From the NCBI GenBank assembly GCA_037131165.1, contig JBAXRO010000001.1, positions 1-64,000 on the forward strand: a stretch of 64,000 nt of DNA, read 5' to 3'. The DNA comes from WLNJ01 sp037131165 (GTDB taxonomy: Bacteria > Actinomycetota > Thermoleophilia > Solirubrobacterales > Solirubrobacteraceae). The notes below the pieces were generated by a model. The model was given only the letters and a program-made list of their open reading frames with translations, did no database searches and was not told where the DNA came from. How positions within the stretch are numbered: position 1 is the stretch's first letter; the number at the start of each line of letters is the position of its first letter. The position numbers were made by a program, and so were the translations under genes. Shown here piece by piece: positions 17,517 to 25,341 of the stretch.

Positions 17517-17834
17517 TCAGTCGTCCGAGGAGCGACCGTTGCTTGCGGCCCGGCCGGCGACGCTGCCGATGCCCGGCGCCAGTGGAGCGCCGCCAGTCGA
17601 CTGGACGACGGCCTTGCCGTCGGCGCCAACGCTGACCACGACCGGCTTGTCGGTCGTATTGCGCATCGATTTGGCCTTCGGCGAACCGGGGGTCAGTGCC
17701 AGCCCGGCGTCCTCGGGTACCGCGGAGAGCAGGTCTCCCTCTCTCGTCATCGAGACAACGGCGTAGCCGAGCAGAGCGGCGACGATCAGGCCGAGCGTGG
17801 CTAGAAGGACAGGTTTGGCCGCTTGGAGAAGCAT
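17517..17834 (-). CDS. Small membrane-anchored protein in a two-component operon
   Basis: 105 residues. A single N-terminal hydrophobic helix (LLATLGLIVAALLGYAVVSM) is followed by an extracytoplasmic Gly/Ser-rich region with a short beta-like segment (KPVVVSVGADGKAVVQSTGG). The start codon directly follows the stop of the histidine kinase gene, so they are expressed together. No family is recognised. It could be an accessory to the sensor. Confidence 0.6.
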   Translation of the reverse strand: MLLQAAKPVLLATLGLIVAALLGYAVVSMTREGDLLSAVPEDAGLALTPGSPKAKSMRNTTDKPVVVSVGADGKAVVQSTGGAPLAPGIGSVAGRAASNGRSSDD

Positions 17835-19247
17835 CTATTCGAGGTTAGCGTCGGTTGTGGCCACCGGCAATGTGGTGTCGCTGAGGCTGATCGTCGCCGC
17901 AGCTCCGCCCTCTTCGCGGTTGCGGATCGTCACGTCCCCACCCCAGACCCGGATCAGGTCCCTCGCGATCGCAAGGCCCAGCCCGGTGCCATGGGCGACG
18001 GCCTGCCCCGCCGTCCCCCGCCGGAACCGTTCGAAGATCGCCTCGCCTTCGTCGGCTCCGATTCCCGGGCCTTGATCGAGGACCGACACCGAAGCGTCGC
18101 CCGCAACGATGACGATCTCCGTGTCGGGCGGGCAGTAGCGAACCGAATTCTCGAGCAGCGCGTCAACGACCCGATCGAGATCGGACGGGTCGCAGACACA
18201 GGTCGGCCGCGACGGGTCCGAGACCCGTTCGACCCTCACCCGGATCCCGCTCTCGGCAGCGATCGGCGTCCAGCGGTCGGCTGCCCGATCGACGAAGTCG
18301 GCAATCGCGATCCGCTCCGCCGGCCCTCTTCGCTCACCGATCTTGCTGAGCATCAGCAGGTCGTCGATGATCCTCCTGATCCTCGCGAGCTCCTTGAGCC
18401 CCGCGTCGAGTTCCTCGCCGGCGTCGGGCGAGACACCGAGTTCCTTTGCCTCTTCGACCCGCAGGCGCAGCGCAGCCAGCGGAGTGCGCAATTGGTGCGA
18501 GGCGTCGGCGACGAACTGGCGCTGCGACTCGACGAGGCGGATGAGCTGGTCGGTCATGTCGTTGAAGGCGATCGCGAGGTTCTGCTGCTCGGTCGGTCCT
18601 TCCACTGCGGCGCGAGCGTCGAGGTCGCCGCCCGCGACGTCGACGGCGACGCCCTCGAGCCTGCGCATCGGCCCGGAGAGCTGGTGGGCGATGACCCAGC
18701 CTGCTCCGAGTCCGAGGACGAGCACGAGCAGCCCGACTGCCGCGATCACGTAGATCGACCGCCTGATCGAATCGTTGAGCGCCTCGGGTGACTGCGTGAT
18801 CCGAACCGCGCCGATCGTCTGGCCGAAGCTGACCACCGGGACCGCGGTCGCAAGCAATTCGCGGTTGAGGCTCTTGCTCGTCCGCTGAACCTGACTCGAC
18901 TTGCCGGCCAGGGCGAGCTTGATCTCGGGACGGGTCGAGTAGTCCGCGCCGATCAGGTTCGCGTCGGAACTGTCGGCGAGGAGGATGCCCTTGGAATCGA
19001 CGACGATCACTCGCCCCTTGACGTTGAACGCAGTCGTGCGCACCAACTCGCCGAGGTCCGGCAGCTGCGGGGGCTTGATCAGGCCGTTCGCGCTGACCGC
19101 CACGACGTCGGCCTGGGCCAAGGCGTTGCTGCGAAGGTCGGACCGGACCCTCTGGACCGAGCTGACTCCCAGCGGCACGGCAAGCGCAACGACCGCCAGG
19201 ACGAGGATGTAGGCGAGCGCCCCGAGCAGTCGGGTGCGCAGGCTCAG
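17835..19247 (-). CDS. Membrane sensor histidine kinase (probable CTG start)
   Basis: About 470 residues. From the proposed CTG at 19247: first membrane helix (LLGALAYILVLAVVALAVPL), an extracytoplasmic double-Cache/PAS-like sensor domain (VIVVDSKGILLADSS, then VRITQSPEAL), second helix (YVIAAVGLLVLVLGLGAG), HAMP, the H box DASHQLRTPLAALR with phosphorylated His, N box DALLENSVRY, and G boxes DQGPGIG and GTGLGLAIARD. The first ATG/GTG in frame (GTG 19178) would cut through the first helix. No ATG, GTG or TTG exists between the in-frame stop and that point, and the CTG overlaps the regulator stop as CTGA. Probably phosphorylates the upstream-encoded OmpR-type regulator. Confidence 0.88.
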   Translation of the reverse strand: MSLRTRLLGALAYILVLAVVALAVPLGVSSVQRVRSDLRSNALAQADVVAVSANGLIKPPQLPDLGELVRTTAFNVKGRVIVVDSKGILLADSSDANLIGADYSTRPEIKLALAGKSSQVQRTSKSLNRELLATAVPVVSFGQTIGAVRITQSPEALNDSIRRSIYVIAAVGLLVLVLGLGAGWVIAHQLSGPMRRLEGVAVDVAGGDLDARAAVEGPTEQQNLAIAFNDMTDQLIRLVESQRQFVADASHQLRTPLAALRLRVEEAKELGVSPDAGEELDAGLKELARIRRIIDDLLMLSKIGERRGPAERIAIADFVDRAADRWTPIAAESGIRVRVERVSDPSRPTCVCDPSDLDRVVDALLENSVRYCPPDTEIVIVAGDASVSVLDQGPGIGADEGEAIFERFRRGTAGQAVAHGTGLGLAIARDLIRVWGGDVTIRNREEGGAAATISLSDTTLPVATTDANLE

Positions 19248-19984
19248 GCTTCTTCCACCTCTTCAGGCGAAGCGAAGCGGAAGCCAACCCCCCGGACCGT
19301 GTGGATGAAGGTCGGGTCGGCGGGGTCGTCGCCGAGCTTCTTGCGAAGCCAACCGATGTGGACATCGAGGGTCTTGGTGGATCCGAACCAGTTCTCGTCC
19401 CAGACGTCGGCCATCAAGTCCTCGCGGGTAACCACCTTGCCCTGATCTTCGAGCAGCCTCATCAGCAGGCTGAACTCCTTCTTCGAGAACAGCAGCGGCT
19501 CCCCGGCCAGCGTCGCGGTGTGTGCCGATGGATCGACGTGGAGGGCCCCGATCTCGATCGGCTCGACAGCCGAACCGCCCGAACGCCGAGTAGGAGCGGA
19601 TCGACGCAGGATCGCCCTCATCCGGTTGATGAACTCGCGGCCGCCGATCTCGCCCTTGACCTGGAAGTCGTCGGCCCCGAGCTCCAGTGCGAGGTTGATG
19701 CTGTCGTCCGACCCGTTGGCTGAGTAGACCATCACCGGCGTCGCTCCCTGGCGCCGGATCTCCGACATCACCACGAACCCGCCCTGCTGGTCGTCCGCCA
19801 AGCCGAGATCGAGGATCACGAAGTCGGGGACCATGCGGTCGAGGATGTCGCGAGCCTCCTTGACGGTTCTGGCAGTGATGACCTCGAACTCCTCGCGCTG
19901 GAGGATGCGGGTCATCGGGTCGCTGATGCCGGGATCGTCCTCGACGAACAGCACGACCGGGTTCGGCTCGTTTGCGCTGGACAT
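19244..19984 (-). CDS. OmpR/PhoB-family response regulator
   Basis: 246 residues. The receiver domain has the acidic pair (FVEDDPG), phospho-acceptor Asp in FVILDLGL, the conserved Ser (VMVYSANG) and Lys (ADDFQVKG). A winged-helix output domain from about residue 145 ends with TLDVHIGWLRKKLGDD and HTVRGVGFRF. It presumably controls the divergent operon at 20056-22900, by position. TAGATT lies 7 bases before the ATG (19992-19997), suggesting a leaderless mRNA. The kinase gene overlaps its stop by 4 bases. Confidence 0.92.
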   Translation of the reverse strand: MSSANEPNPVVLFVEDDPGISDPMTRILQREEFEVITARTVKEARDILDRMVPDFVILDLGLADDQQGGFVVMSEIRRQGATPVMVYSANGSDDSINLALELGADDFQVKGEIGGREFINRMRAILRRSAPTRRSGGSAVEPIEIGALHVDPSAHTATLAGEPLLFSKKEFSLLMRLLEDQGKVVTREDLMADVWDENWFGSTKTLDVHIGWLRKKLGDDPADPTFIHTVRGVGFRFASPEEVEEA

Positions 19985-19991
19985 ATCTTGG

Positions 19992-19997
19992 AATCTA
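19992..19997 (-). promoter_or_regulatory. -10-like box TAGATT for the response regulator
   Basis: TAGATT on the minus strand, 7 bases before ATG 19984, with no Shine-Dalgarno sequence between. Position fits a leaderless transcript. Confidence 0.45.
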
Positions 19998-20055
19998 CAC
20001 CGAACCCCGGTTCCTAACCTGCCTTTAGGGACCGACGGCAGCCTTGTCGTCAACG

Positions 20056-20295
20056 ATGAAGCTTCCTTCGACAAGAGCACTGCGGGCAGCCGGGTCGACC
20101 ATCGTGGTACTCATCGCCCTGAGCGGGATCGTGATCGCCACCGACCCCGCGACCGGCCCGGCGACGAGCGCCACCAAGACGATCGTCCAGACGCGGGTCA
20201 TGACGACTGAGAGGACAATCCACATCCCGGCTCAATCGGTCTCCGGCCCGACGGAGGCCGACGATGAGGGATTCGAAGGTGACGAGCGTGACTGA
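20056..20295 (+). CDS. Small membrane-anchored protein with a TERTIH motif (first of three)
   Basis: 79 residues: basic start, one hydrophobic helix (AAGSTIVVLIALSGIVIA), then a short exported segment with IVQTRVMTTERTIHIPAQ and an acidic tail (TEADDEGFEGDERD). The Thr/Arg/His segment recurs in the next two proteins, marking the three as a related set despite different overall length. No catalytic domain is seen. It is the first gene of an operon that ends with ApbE and a ferric-reductase-like protein and is divergent from the two-component system. Confidence 0.6.
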   Translation: MKLPSTRALRAAGSTIVVLIALSGIVIATDPATGPATSATKTIVQTRVMTTERTIHIPAQSVSGPTEADDEGFEGDERD

Positions 20296-20438
20296 TCGGA
20301 CCGTAGCCGCCCGGAGCGCTCTCGCCGCGAAACGAGGCTTTGGGAAACCCTTGCCTCGGGTTGCCGGACTCGTGACTGCCACCCGGCCATTCTCCTTCCT
20401 TCGCACCGTTCCCCTCCCCTCAACCATGGAGAACTGAC

Positions 20439-20858
20439 ATGCCTTCCAGACGAGCACTGTTCGCAGCAACATCGACCGTCGGGGCGCTCGCAGTGCTCGG
20501 CGTGATCGCGATCGGTTCGAGCCCGCAGACACAGGCCGGGAAAGCGGCTGCCGCCGCCCCGATCGTGAAGACCCAGGTCAAGACGACGAAGCGCACCGTT
20601 CACGTCAAGAGCAAGCGGACGATCAAGGTCGTAAGGAGCTCGCCCGCCGGATCGGCCGGCGCCGTCGCCGTGGCGGCCTCCGCCGAGCAGGTCGGCGCTG
20701 GGCCGTCGCAGGCATCCCAAGCCGTCACCCGCAGCGGATCCCCGCCCTACTCCGAGGGCGAGAACGGCCGCGAGTACGAGAGCCACGAGGACTCCGGTGA
20801 GCGCGAACATGAGGACGCAGCCGAGGTCGAGGATCACGGGGAGGAGCGCGATGACTGA
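20439..20858 (+). CDS. Membrane-anchored protein with TKRTVHVKSKRTIK motif (second of three)
   Basis: 139 residues, with ATGGAG as a Shine-Dalgarno-like site about 8 bases upstream. An N-terminal helix (STVGALAVLGVIAIGSS) is followed by a basic Thr-rich stretch IVKTQVKTTKRTVHVKSKRT, then an Ala/Ser-rich linker and a strongly acidic C-terminus (about 35 residues rich in Glu, Asp and His). The mix of a basic membrane-near segment and acidic tail is unusual. No known fold. The next gene overlaps it by 8 bases. Confidence 0.62.
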   Translation: MPSRRALFAATSTVGALAVLGVIAIGSSPQTQAGKAAAAAPIVKTQVKTTKRTVHVKSKRTIKVVRSSPAGSAGAVAVAASAEQVGAGPSQASQAVTRSGSPPYSEGENGREYESHEDSGEREHEDAAEVEDHGEERDD

Positions 20859-21282
20859 GTCAACCCCACAGCGGGACCCGAATCCGACCAAGCCGGCCCC
20901 GAAACCACGGCGCCGGAAGCTGCGCCCGGGACCGGTCTTCGCCACCGGCGCGACAACCTTCGCCATCGCATTGGGACTGCTCGGCTGGCAGGTTGCCGTC
21001 GGCCAGGACCCGTCCCTCGGGCACGGCAAGCAGAAGCCGAAGGTCGTCAACCGCACGATCCACCGGACGGTGATCCACAAGGTCTACGACCCGCCCAAGG
21101 TCGTCTATGTCGATCCTGCTCCGGGCTCCAGCGCCGGTTACTCCGGCGGTGGCGGTGGCGGCGGATATTCAGGCGGCGGTGGTTACTCGAGTGGCGGGTC
21201 CGGAGGCGGCAGTTCCAGCCCCGCGCCGGCACCCGCACCGACATACACGCCCCCGCCCCCCGTGTCGAGCGGCGCTTCCTGA
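20851..21282 (+). CDS. Membrane protein with NRTIHRTVIHK motif and Gly/Ser-rich tail (third of three)
   Basis: 143 residues. A cytoplasmic basic/Pro-rich N-terminus (about 1-28), one transmembrane helix (ATGATTFAIALGLLGWQVAV), then VVNRTIHRTVIHKVYDPPKV, a Tyr/Gly/Ser-rich low-complexity region, and a Pro/Ala tail. The RTIH/RTVIH repeat matches the Thr-Arg-Thr-x-His segments of the two preceding proteins. It overlaps the upstream gene by 8 bases, and ApbE begins 17 bases downstream. Function unknown; a redox-carrier or scaffold partner of the ApbE/ferric-reductase pair is inference. Confidence 0.62.
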   Translation: MTESTPQRDPNPTKPAPKPRRRKLRPGPVFATGATTFAIALGLLGWQVAVGQDPSLGHGKQKPKVVNRTIHRTVIHKVYDPPKVVYVDPAPGSSAGYSGGGGGGGYSGGGGYSSGGSGGGSSSPAPAPAPTYTPPPPVSSGAS

Positions 21283-21299
21283 TCGGCGGCCCGGTTCGC

Positions 21300-22289
21300 A
21301 TGGCCCTGCCCGAACATGACCTGAACTTCAAGGCGATGGGTTCGTCCATCCGCGTACTCAGCGGACCGCCCGCTCCGGCAACCGGGGGCCTCGACCCCGA
21401 AGGGGCGGCGGCTGGGGTCCGCGCGATGATCGAGCGCTACGAGGCCGACCTGACGCGGTTCGATCCGGCAAGCGAACTGTCCCGGCTCAATCGCGACCCG
21501 AGACCCATCGTTCCTGCCAGTGGGCTGATGAGGTCGCTGGTAGGCGCAGCGCTGTGGGCCGCAGACACGACCGACGGACTGGTCGACCCGACGGTTGTCG
21601 GAGCACTCGAGGAGGCCGGCTACGGACGATCCCTTGCCGACTCGCCCTCCGCCCCGCTCGCAGAGGCACTGGCGGCAGCACCGACCAGGCGCCCGGCTCG
21701 CCCTCGCAGCGACTCACCCTGGAGGCTGATCGCGGTAGACGACGAGCAGGGCACGGTCACCCGGCCGCCCGGAGTCCGGATCGACTCCGGTGGAGTAGGC
21801 AAAGGCCTCGCCGCTGACGTCGCCGCCTCGATGCTCGCGGACCGGATGCGCTTCTGCGTCAGCTGCGGAGGCGACCTCAGGGTCGGCGGCCCCGATGCGC
21901 TCGCCGACCCTTACCCGGTCCTGATCGAGGATCCATTCGGCGGGGATCCACTTCTGACCCTCAGGGTCGGGTCAGGTGCCGTTGCCACCTCCGGCCTCGG
22001 CAAACGCGTCTGGCAGATGCCGGACGGCAGCTTCGCCCACCACCTGCTCGACCCTTCCACCGGCTCCCCTGCTTGGACGGGCGTGCTCCAGGTGACCGCC
22101 CTTGCCGAGACGGCCCTGGAGGCCGAGACGCTCAGCAAGCAGGTGCTCTTGGGTGGACCGAGATCGATCCACCTGCTGGAGCGCCGCGGCGGAGTCGTGG
22201 TCCTCGACGACTGCACCGTGGAGCTGGTCGGCCCGGTGTCGCAAGCGGTCCGCCGCGGCGGGATGCGCCTCTACGAGGTGCCGGCGTGA
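21300..22289 (+). CDS. apbE: FAD:protein FMN transferase (ApbE)
   Basis: 329 residues. ApbE covalently attaches FMN from FAD to a Thr/Ser of exported redox proteins. Family motifs are clear: MERY-like substrate region (IERYEADLTRFDPASELSRL), the FAD/Mg loop DSGGVGKGLAAD, SCGGDLRVGG, and HLLDPSTGSP. No Sec signal or lipobox is visible, so location is uncertain. No FMN_bind-type acceptor motif is seen in the neighbouring proteins, so its target is not obvious. Its stop overlaps the GTG of the ferric-reductase-like gene (GTGA), indicating coupling. Confidence 0.92.
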   Translation: MALPEHDLNFKAMGSSIRVLSGPPAPATGGLDPEGAAAGVRAMIERYEADLTRFDPASELSRLNRDPRPIVPASGLMRSLVGAALWAADTTDGLVDPTVVGALEEAGYGRSLADSPSAPLAEALAAAPTRRPARPRSDSPWRLIAVDDEQGTVTRPPGVRIDSGGVGKGLAADVAASMLADRMRFCVSCGGDLRVGGPDALADPYPVLIEDPFGGDPLLTLRVGSGAVATSGLGKRVWQMPDGSFAHHLLDPSTGSPAWTGVLQVTALAETALEAETLSKQVLLGGPRSIHLLERRGGVVVLDDCTVELVGPVSQAVRRGGMRLYEVPA

Positions 22290-22900
22290 CTTTTGCCCTG
22301 ACCAACCCGGACCCGCTGAAGTACGGCTGGTGGCTCGTGAGCAGGTCCGCTGGGATCACGGCCCTGCTGTTCATCACCGCGTCGACCGTGCTCGGCCTGT
22401 TCATGGCCAGCGGGATCGTGAAGCGCCCGGGCCTCAAGGGCAGGCTGATGCCGGCCCACGAGTACATCTCACTGTTCGCTCTGGTCGCGATTGCCGTGCA
22501 CGGGATCGCTCTGCTTGGCGACAAGTGGCTCCATCCGACAGTCGCGCAGATCCTCGTCCCTGGTCTGATCTCCTACCGGCCGGTCGCCGTCGGCGTCGGC
22601 ATCGTCGCCGGCTACGTCACGCTCCTCCTGTCCCTCTCCTACTACCTTCGCCGCCAGATCGGCATTCGTCGCTGGCGGCTCCTTCACCGATTCATCGTCG
22701 TCGTGTGGGTCATGTCGATCGGCCACGCCTTCTTGGCGGGAACGGATGCCGCGACCCTTTGGATGAGGATCCTTCTGCTGGCAAGCATCGCTCCCGCTCT
22801 GTTCCTCACTCTCTACCGCTGGCTGCCCGAGGACAACCGCCACCGCGACCTCGAGGCCCCGGGCGGGACGTCGGGCGACACGGTCGTGATCAGTCGCTGA
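22286..22900 (+). CDS. Ferric reductase-like transmembrane protein (putative heme b)
   Basis: 204 residues with about six hydrophobic helices and no FAD/NAD domain. Candidate heme-ligand His residues lie in MPAHEYISLF, AIAVHGIALL, RLLHRFIVVV and IGHAFLAG, arranged on two helices as in ferric-reductase/cytochrome-b-like domains. With ApbE it likely forms a transmembrane electron-transfer unit that passes electrons to a flavinylated partner (inference). GTG 22286 overlaps the apbE stop by 4 bases. Confidence 0.82.
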   Translation: MTFALTNPDPLKYGWWLVSRSAGITALLFITASTVLGLFMASGIVKRPGLKGRLMPAHEYISLFALVAIAVHGIALLGDKWLHPTVAQILVPGLISYRPVAVGVGIVAGYVTLLLSLSYYLRRQIGIRRWRLLHRFIVVVWVMSIGHAFLAGTDAATLWMRILLLASIAPALFLTLYRWLPEDNRHRDLEAPGGTSGDTVVISR

Positions 22901-22907
22901 AAGCCGG

Positions 22908-24434
22908 TCAGACCGGGGGCACCGAGCGGCGCCTCGGCAACCGGGTGCGGACCCGGCGTTCGGCCAGGGCGAACCGCGCGATCAGGTCGGACCGCAGGTC
23001 GTCCGGCTCGACGATCGCGTCGATCACCATCTCGGACGCGAGCCTCAGGAGATCGATGTCGGCCGCGTACTCGTCACGGAGCTCAGCAGTGACACGCTCA
23101 CGCTCGACCTCGTCCTCGATCGCCTGAAGCCTGTTGAGGTGAACGGCGTTGACCGCAGCCTGCGGCCCCATCACGGCGATCGAGGCCCCGGGCAGGGCGA
23201 CCACGGCGTCGGGCTCGAATGCCGGTCCCGCCATCGCGTAGAGACCGGCGCCGTAGGCCTTGCGCACGATCACCGAGATCTTCGGGACGGTCGCCTCGGA
23301 CAGCGCGGCGATCATCTTCGCCCCGTGGCGGATGATCCCCTCGCGCTCGACCTTCGTGCCGATCATGAAGCCGGGCACGTCGGCGAGGAAGAGGATCGGC
23401 AAGCCGAAGGCGTCGCACAGGGAGATGTGCCTCGCGGCCTTGTCGGCCGAGTCGACGAACAGGACGCCGCCCTTCTGCTTGGGCTGACTGGCGACGATGC
23501 CGATCGGCTTGCCGTCGAGCCGTGCGAACCCGACGATCAGCTCCTTTGCCCAGCGGGCGTGGATCTCGTGGAAGCTGCCATCGTCGATGACCGCATCGAG
23601 CAGTTCCCTCATGTCGAACGGCTGGTTCTCGTCCGCGGGGATCACCCCGTCGAGCGAACCCCTCGACGGGCCGACAGGGTCGGAAGCCGGGGCTCGTTCG
23701 TCGGAAGATGTCGGCAGGTACGAGAGGTGGCGCTTGGCGACCTCGATCCCCTCTTCGTCGGTCTTGACGAGCACATGGCCGCAGCCTGAGACGCTCGTGT
23801 GCATCCTCGCTCCGCCCATCTCGTCCAGGGTGACCTTCTCGCCGATCACCATCTCGGCCATCCGCGGTGAGCCGAGGTACATCGAGGCGTTGCCGTCGCG
23901 CATGATCACGATGTCGCAGAAGGCCGGGATGTAAGCGCCGCCCGCCGCGCTCGGCCCGAACAGCACGCAGACCTGCGGGACGACCCCCGAGAGCTCCACC
24001 TGATTGAAGAAGATCCTTCCGGCTCCGCGCCTGCCCGGGAACATCCTGACCTGCTCGGTGATCCGGGCTCCGGCCGAGTCGACGAGGTAGACGACCGGGA
24101 CCCTGCGCTCCAGCGCGCGCTCCTGGATCCGCAGGATCTTCTCCACGGTCTTTGGCCCCCACGAACCGGCCTTGACGGTCGGGTCGTTCGCCATCACGGC
24201 GACCGGTCGGCCGTCGACCGTGCCGACGCCAGTCACAACCCCGTCGGCGCCGAGGCCGTCCTGCTCCCAATTGGCGAGCAGCCCCTCCTCTACGAACGAG
24301 CCGTCGTCGAGCAGCAGCGCAACGCGTTCGCGGACCGGAAGGCGCCCCTGCTCGAGGGCCTTCTCGCGGTGGCGCTCCGGGCCGCCGGCAAGGCCGCGCT
24401 CAACGGCCTCGTGAAGGGTGCTCTCGTCACTCAT
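22908..24434 (-). CDS. Acyl-CoA carboxylase, carboxyltransferase (beta) subunit
   Basis: 508 residues, the size of biotin-dependent propionyl-, methylcrotonyl- or acetyl-CoA carboxyltransferase subunits. It carries carboxyl from carboxybiotin to an acyl-CoA. Seen are PVVYLVDSAGARI, the N-terminal oxyanion Gly pair in GPSAAGGAYIPAF, and the second in RKAYGAGLYAMAG. No biotin carboxylase/carrier gene is in the window. The nearby HMG-CoA lyase and enoyl-CoA hydratase suggest methylcrotonyl- or geranyl-CoA carboxylase in leucine degradation; propionyl-CoA carboxylase feeding ecm is the alternative. A TAGGCT box lies 9 bases before the ATG. Confidence 0.9.
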   Translation of the reverse strand: MSDESTLHEAVERGLAGGPERHREKALEQGRLPVRERVALLLDDGSFVEEGLLANWEQDGLGADGVVTGVGTVDGRPVAVMANDPTVKAGSWGPKTVEKILRIQERALERRVPVVYLVDSAGARITEQVRMFPGRRGAGRIFFNQVELSGVVPQVCVLFGPSAAGGAYIPAFCDIVIMRDGNASMYLGSPRMAEMVIGEKVTLDEMGGARMHTSVSGCGHVLVKTDEEGIEVAKRHLSYLPTSSDERAPASDPVGPSRGSLDGVIPADENQPFDMRELLDAVIDDGSFHEIHARWAKELIVGFARLDGKPIGIVASQPKQKGGVLFVDSADKAARHISLCDAFGLPILFLADVPGFMIGTKVEREGIIRHGAKMIAALSEATVPKISVIVRKAYGAGLYAMAGPAFEPDAVVALPGASIAVMGPQAAVNAVHLNRLQAIEDEVERERVTAELRDEYAADIDLLRLASEMVIDAIVEPDDLRSDLIARFALAERRVRTRLPRRRSVPPV

Positions 24435-24443
24435 CGGCGATGG

Positions 24444-24449
24444 AGCCTA
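24444..24449 (-). promoter_or_regulatory. -10-like box TAGGCT for the carboxyltransferase gene
   Basis: TAGGCT on the minus strand, 9 bases before ATG 24434; no Shine-Dalgarno sequence. The divergent enoyl-CoA hydratase has its own TAGTGT at 24479-24484. Confidence 0.4.
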
Positions 24450-24478
24450 ACCGGATGCCACGCCCCGGGGACCGCCGG

Positions 24479-24484
24479 TAGTGT
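24479..24484 (+). promoter_or_regulatory. -10-like box TAGTGT for the enoyl-CoA hydratase gene
   Basis: TAGTGT ends 7 bases before ATG 24492, with no ribosome-binding site in between. Confidence 0.4.
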
Positions 24485-24491
24485 GCGGTCG

Positions 24492-25271
24492 ATGAGCATG
24501 ATCAGAACCGATACCGACGGTGCCGTGCGCCATGTGATCTTCGCGCGCGAAGAGAAGCGCAACGCGATGAACATGGAGTTCATCGCCCAGCTCGACTCGG
24601 CGCTGCTCGAAGCGCAGAACGACGACTCGATCAACTGCGTCGTGATCCGCGGCGACGGACCGATGTTCTCGGCCGGGATCGACATCGAATCGCTCAACGA
24701 CTTCTCGGGCGGGTTGGCTCAGCTGCGACCGATGCGCGAACACATGATCCGCGCCCTCAACCGCTGCGAGGAGATGACCAAGCCGGTCCTCCTCCAGGCT
24801 CACGGCGCAGTGATCGGCATGGCGATGGAGCTCGCCCTTGCCTGCGACATGCGGATCTGCACGGAGGAGACGGTCTGGAGCCTCCCCGAGGTGAAGATCG
24901 GCTTGATCCCCGACGTCGGCGGTTCCTCGCGCCTGCCGGCGATCGTTGGCCTCGGTCGAGCCAAGGAACTGATCATGACCGGCAAGTTCATCGACGGGCG
25001 TGAAGCCGAGCGCATCGGCCTCGCCAATCGGGCCGTGCCGGCAGGCGAGCTCGAAGACGCCACAAGCGCCCTGGTGACCGAACTGTTGGCGTGCGCCCCG
25101 GTCGCCGTGGGTCTCGCCAAGCGCGTGCTCGACTCGGTAGCCCGGCCGACGCTGGCAGCGAGCCTCGAGTTCGAGGTGACGGCCCAAACGGTCTGCGCTG
25201 CGACCGAGGACTTCGTCGAGGGAGCCACAGCAGTCAAGGAGCGCAGGCAACCTCAGTTCAAGGGCCACTGA
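24492..25271 (+). CDS. Enoyl-CoA hydratase/isomerase family protein
   Basis: 259 residues of the crotonase fold, which stabilises acyl-CoA enolates; most members hydrate trans-2-enoyl-CoA. The CoA/oxyanion segments are MFSAGIDIESL and AHGAVIGMAMELALACD. The first catalytic Glu position lies near MRICTEETVWSLPEVKIGLIP, where the second Glu of canonical hydratases is replaced in part (GLIPDVGGSSRL retains the Asp typical of dienoyl-CoA isomerases), so an isomerase role is possible. ATG 24492 is used; ATG 24498 is also in frame. Divergent from the carboxyltransferase gene. Confidence 0.87.
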   Translation: MSMIRTDTDGAVRHVIFAREEKRNAMNMEFIAQLDSALLEAQNDDSINCVVIRGDGPMFSAGIDIESLNDFSGGLAQLRPMREHMIRALNRCEEMTKPVLLQAHGAVIGMAMELALACDMRICTEETVWSLPEVKIGLIPDVGGSSRLPAIVGLGRAKELIMTGKFIDGREAERIGLANRAVPAGELEDATSALVTELLACAPVAVGLAKRVLDSVARPTLAASLEFEVTAQTVCAATEDFVEGATAVKERRQPQFKGH

Positions 25272-25341
25272 AGCAACGGTCCGACCGGCCGCCGCCCGGG
25301 CACAGCCAAGCCGAAGTGCAGCGAACGACAGGAGGACAGAG

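Noticed and set aside
21130..21250. GGC/GGT-rich repeats that might be a CRISPR or tandem array
   Set aside because: They encode a Gly/Ser/Tyr low-complexity tail in frame; units are irregular and there are no spacers.
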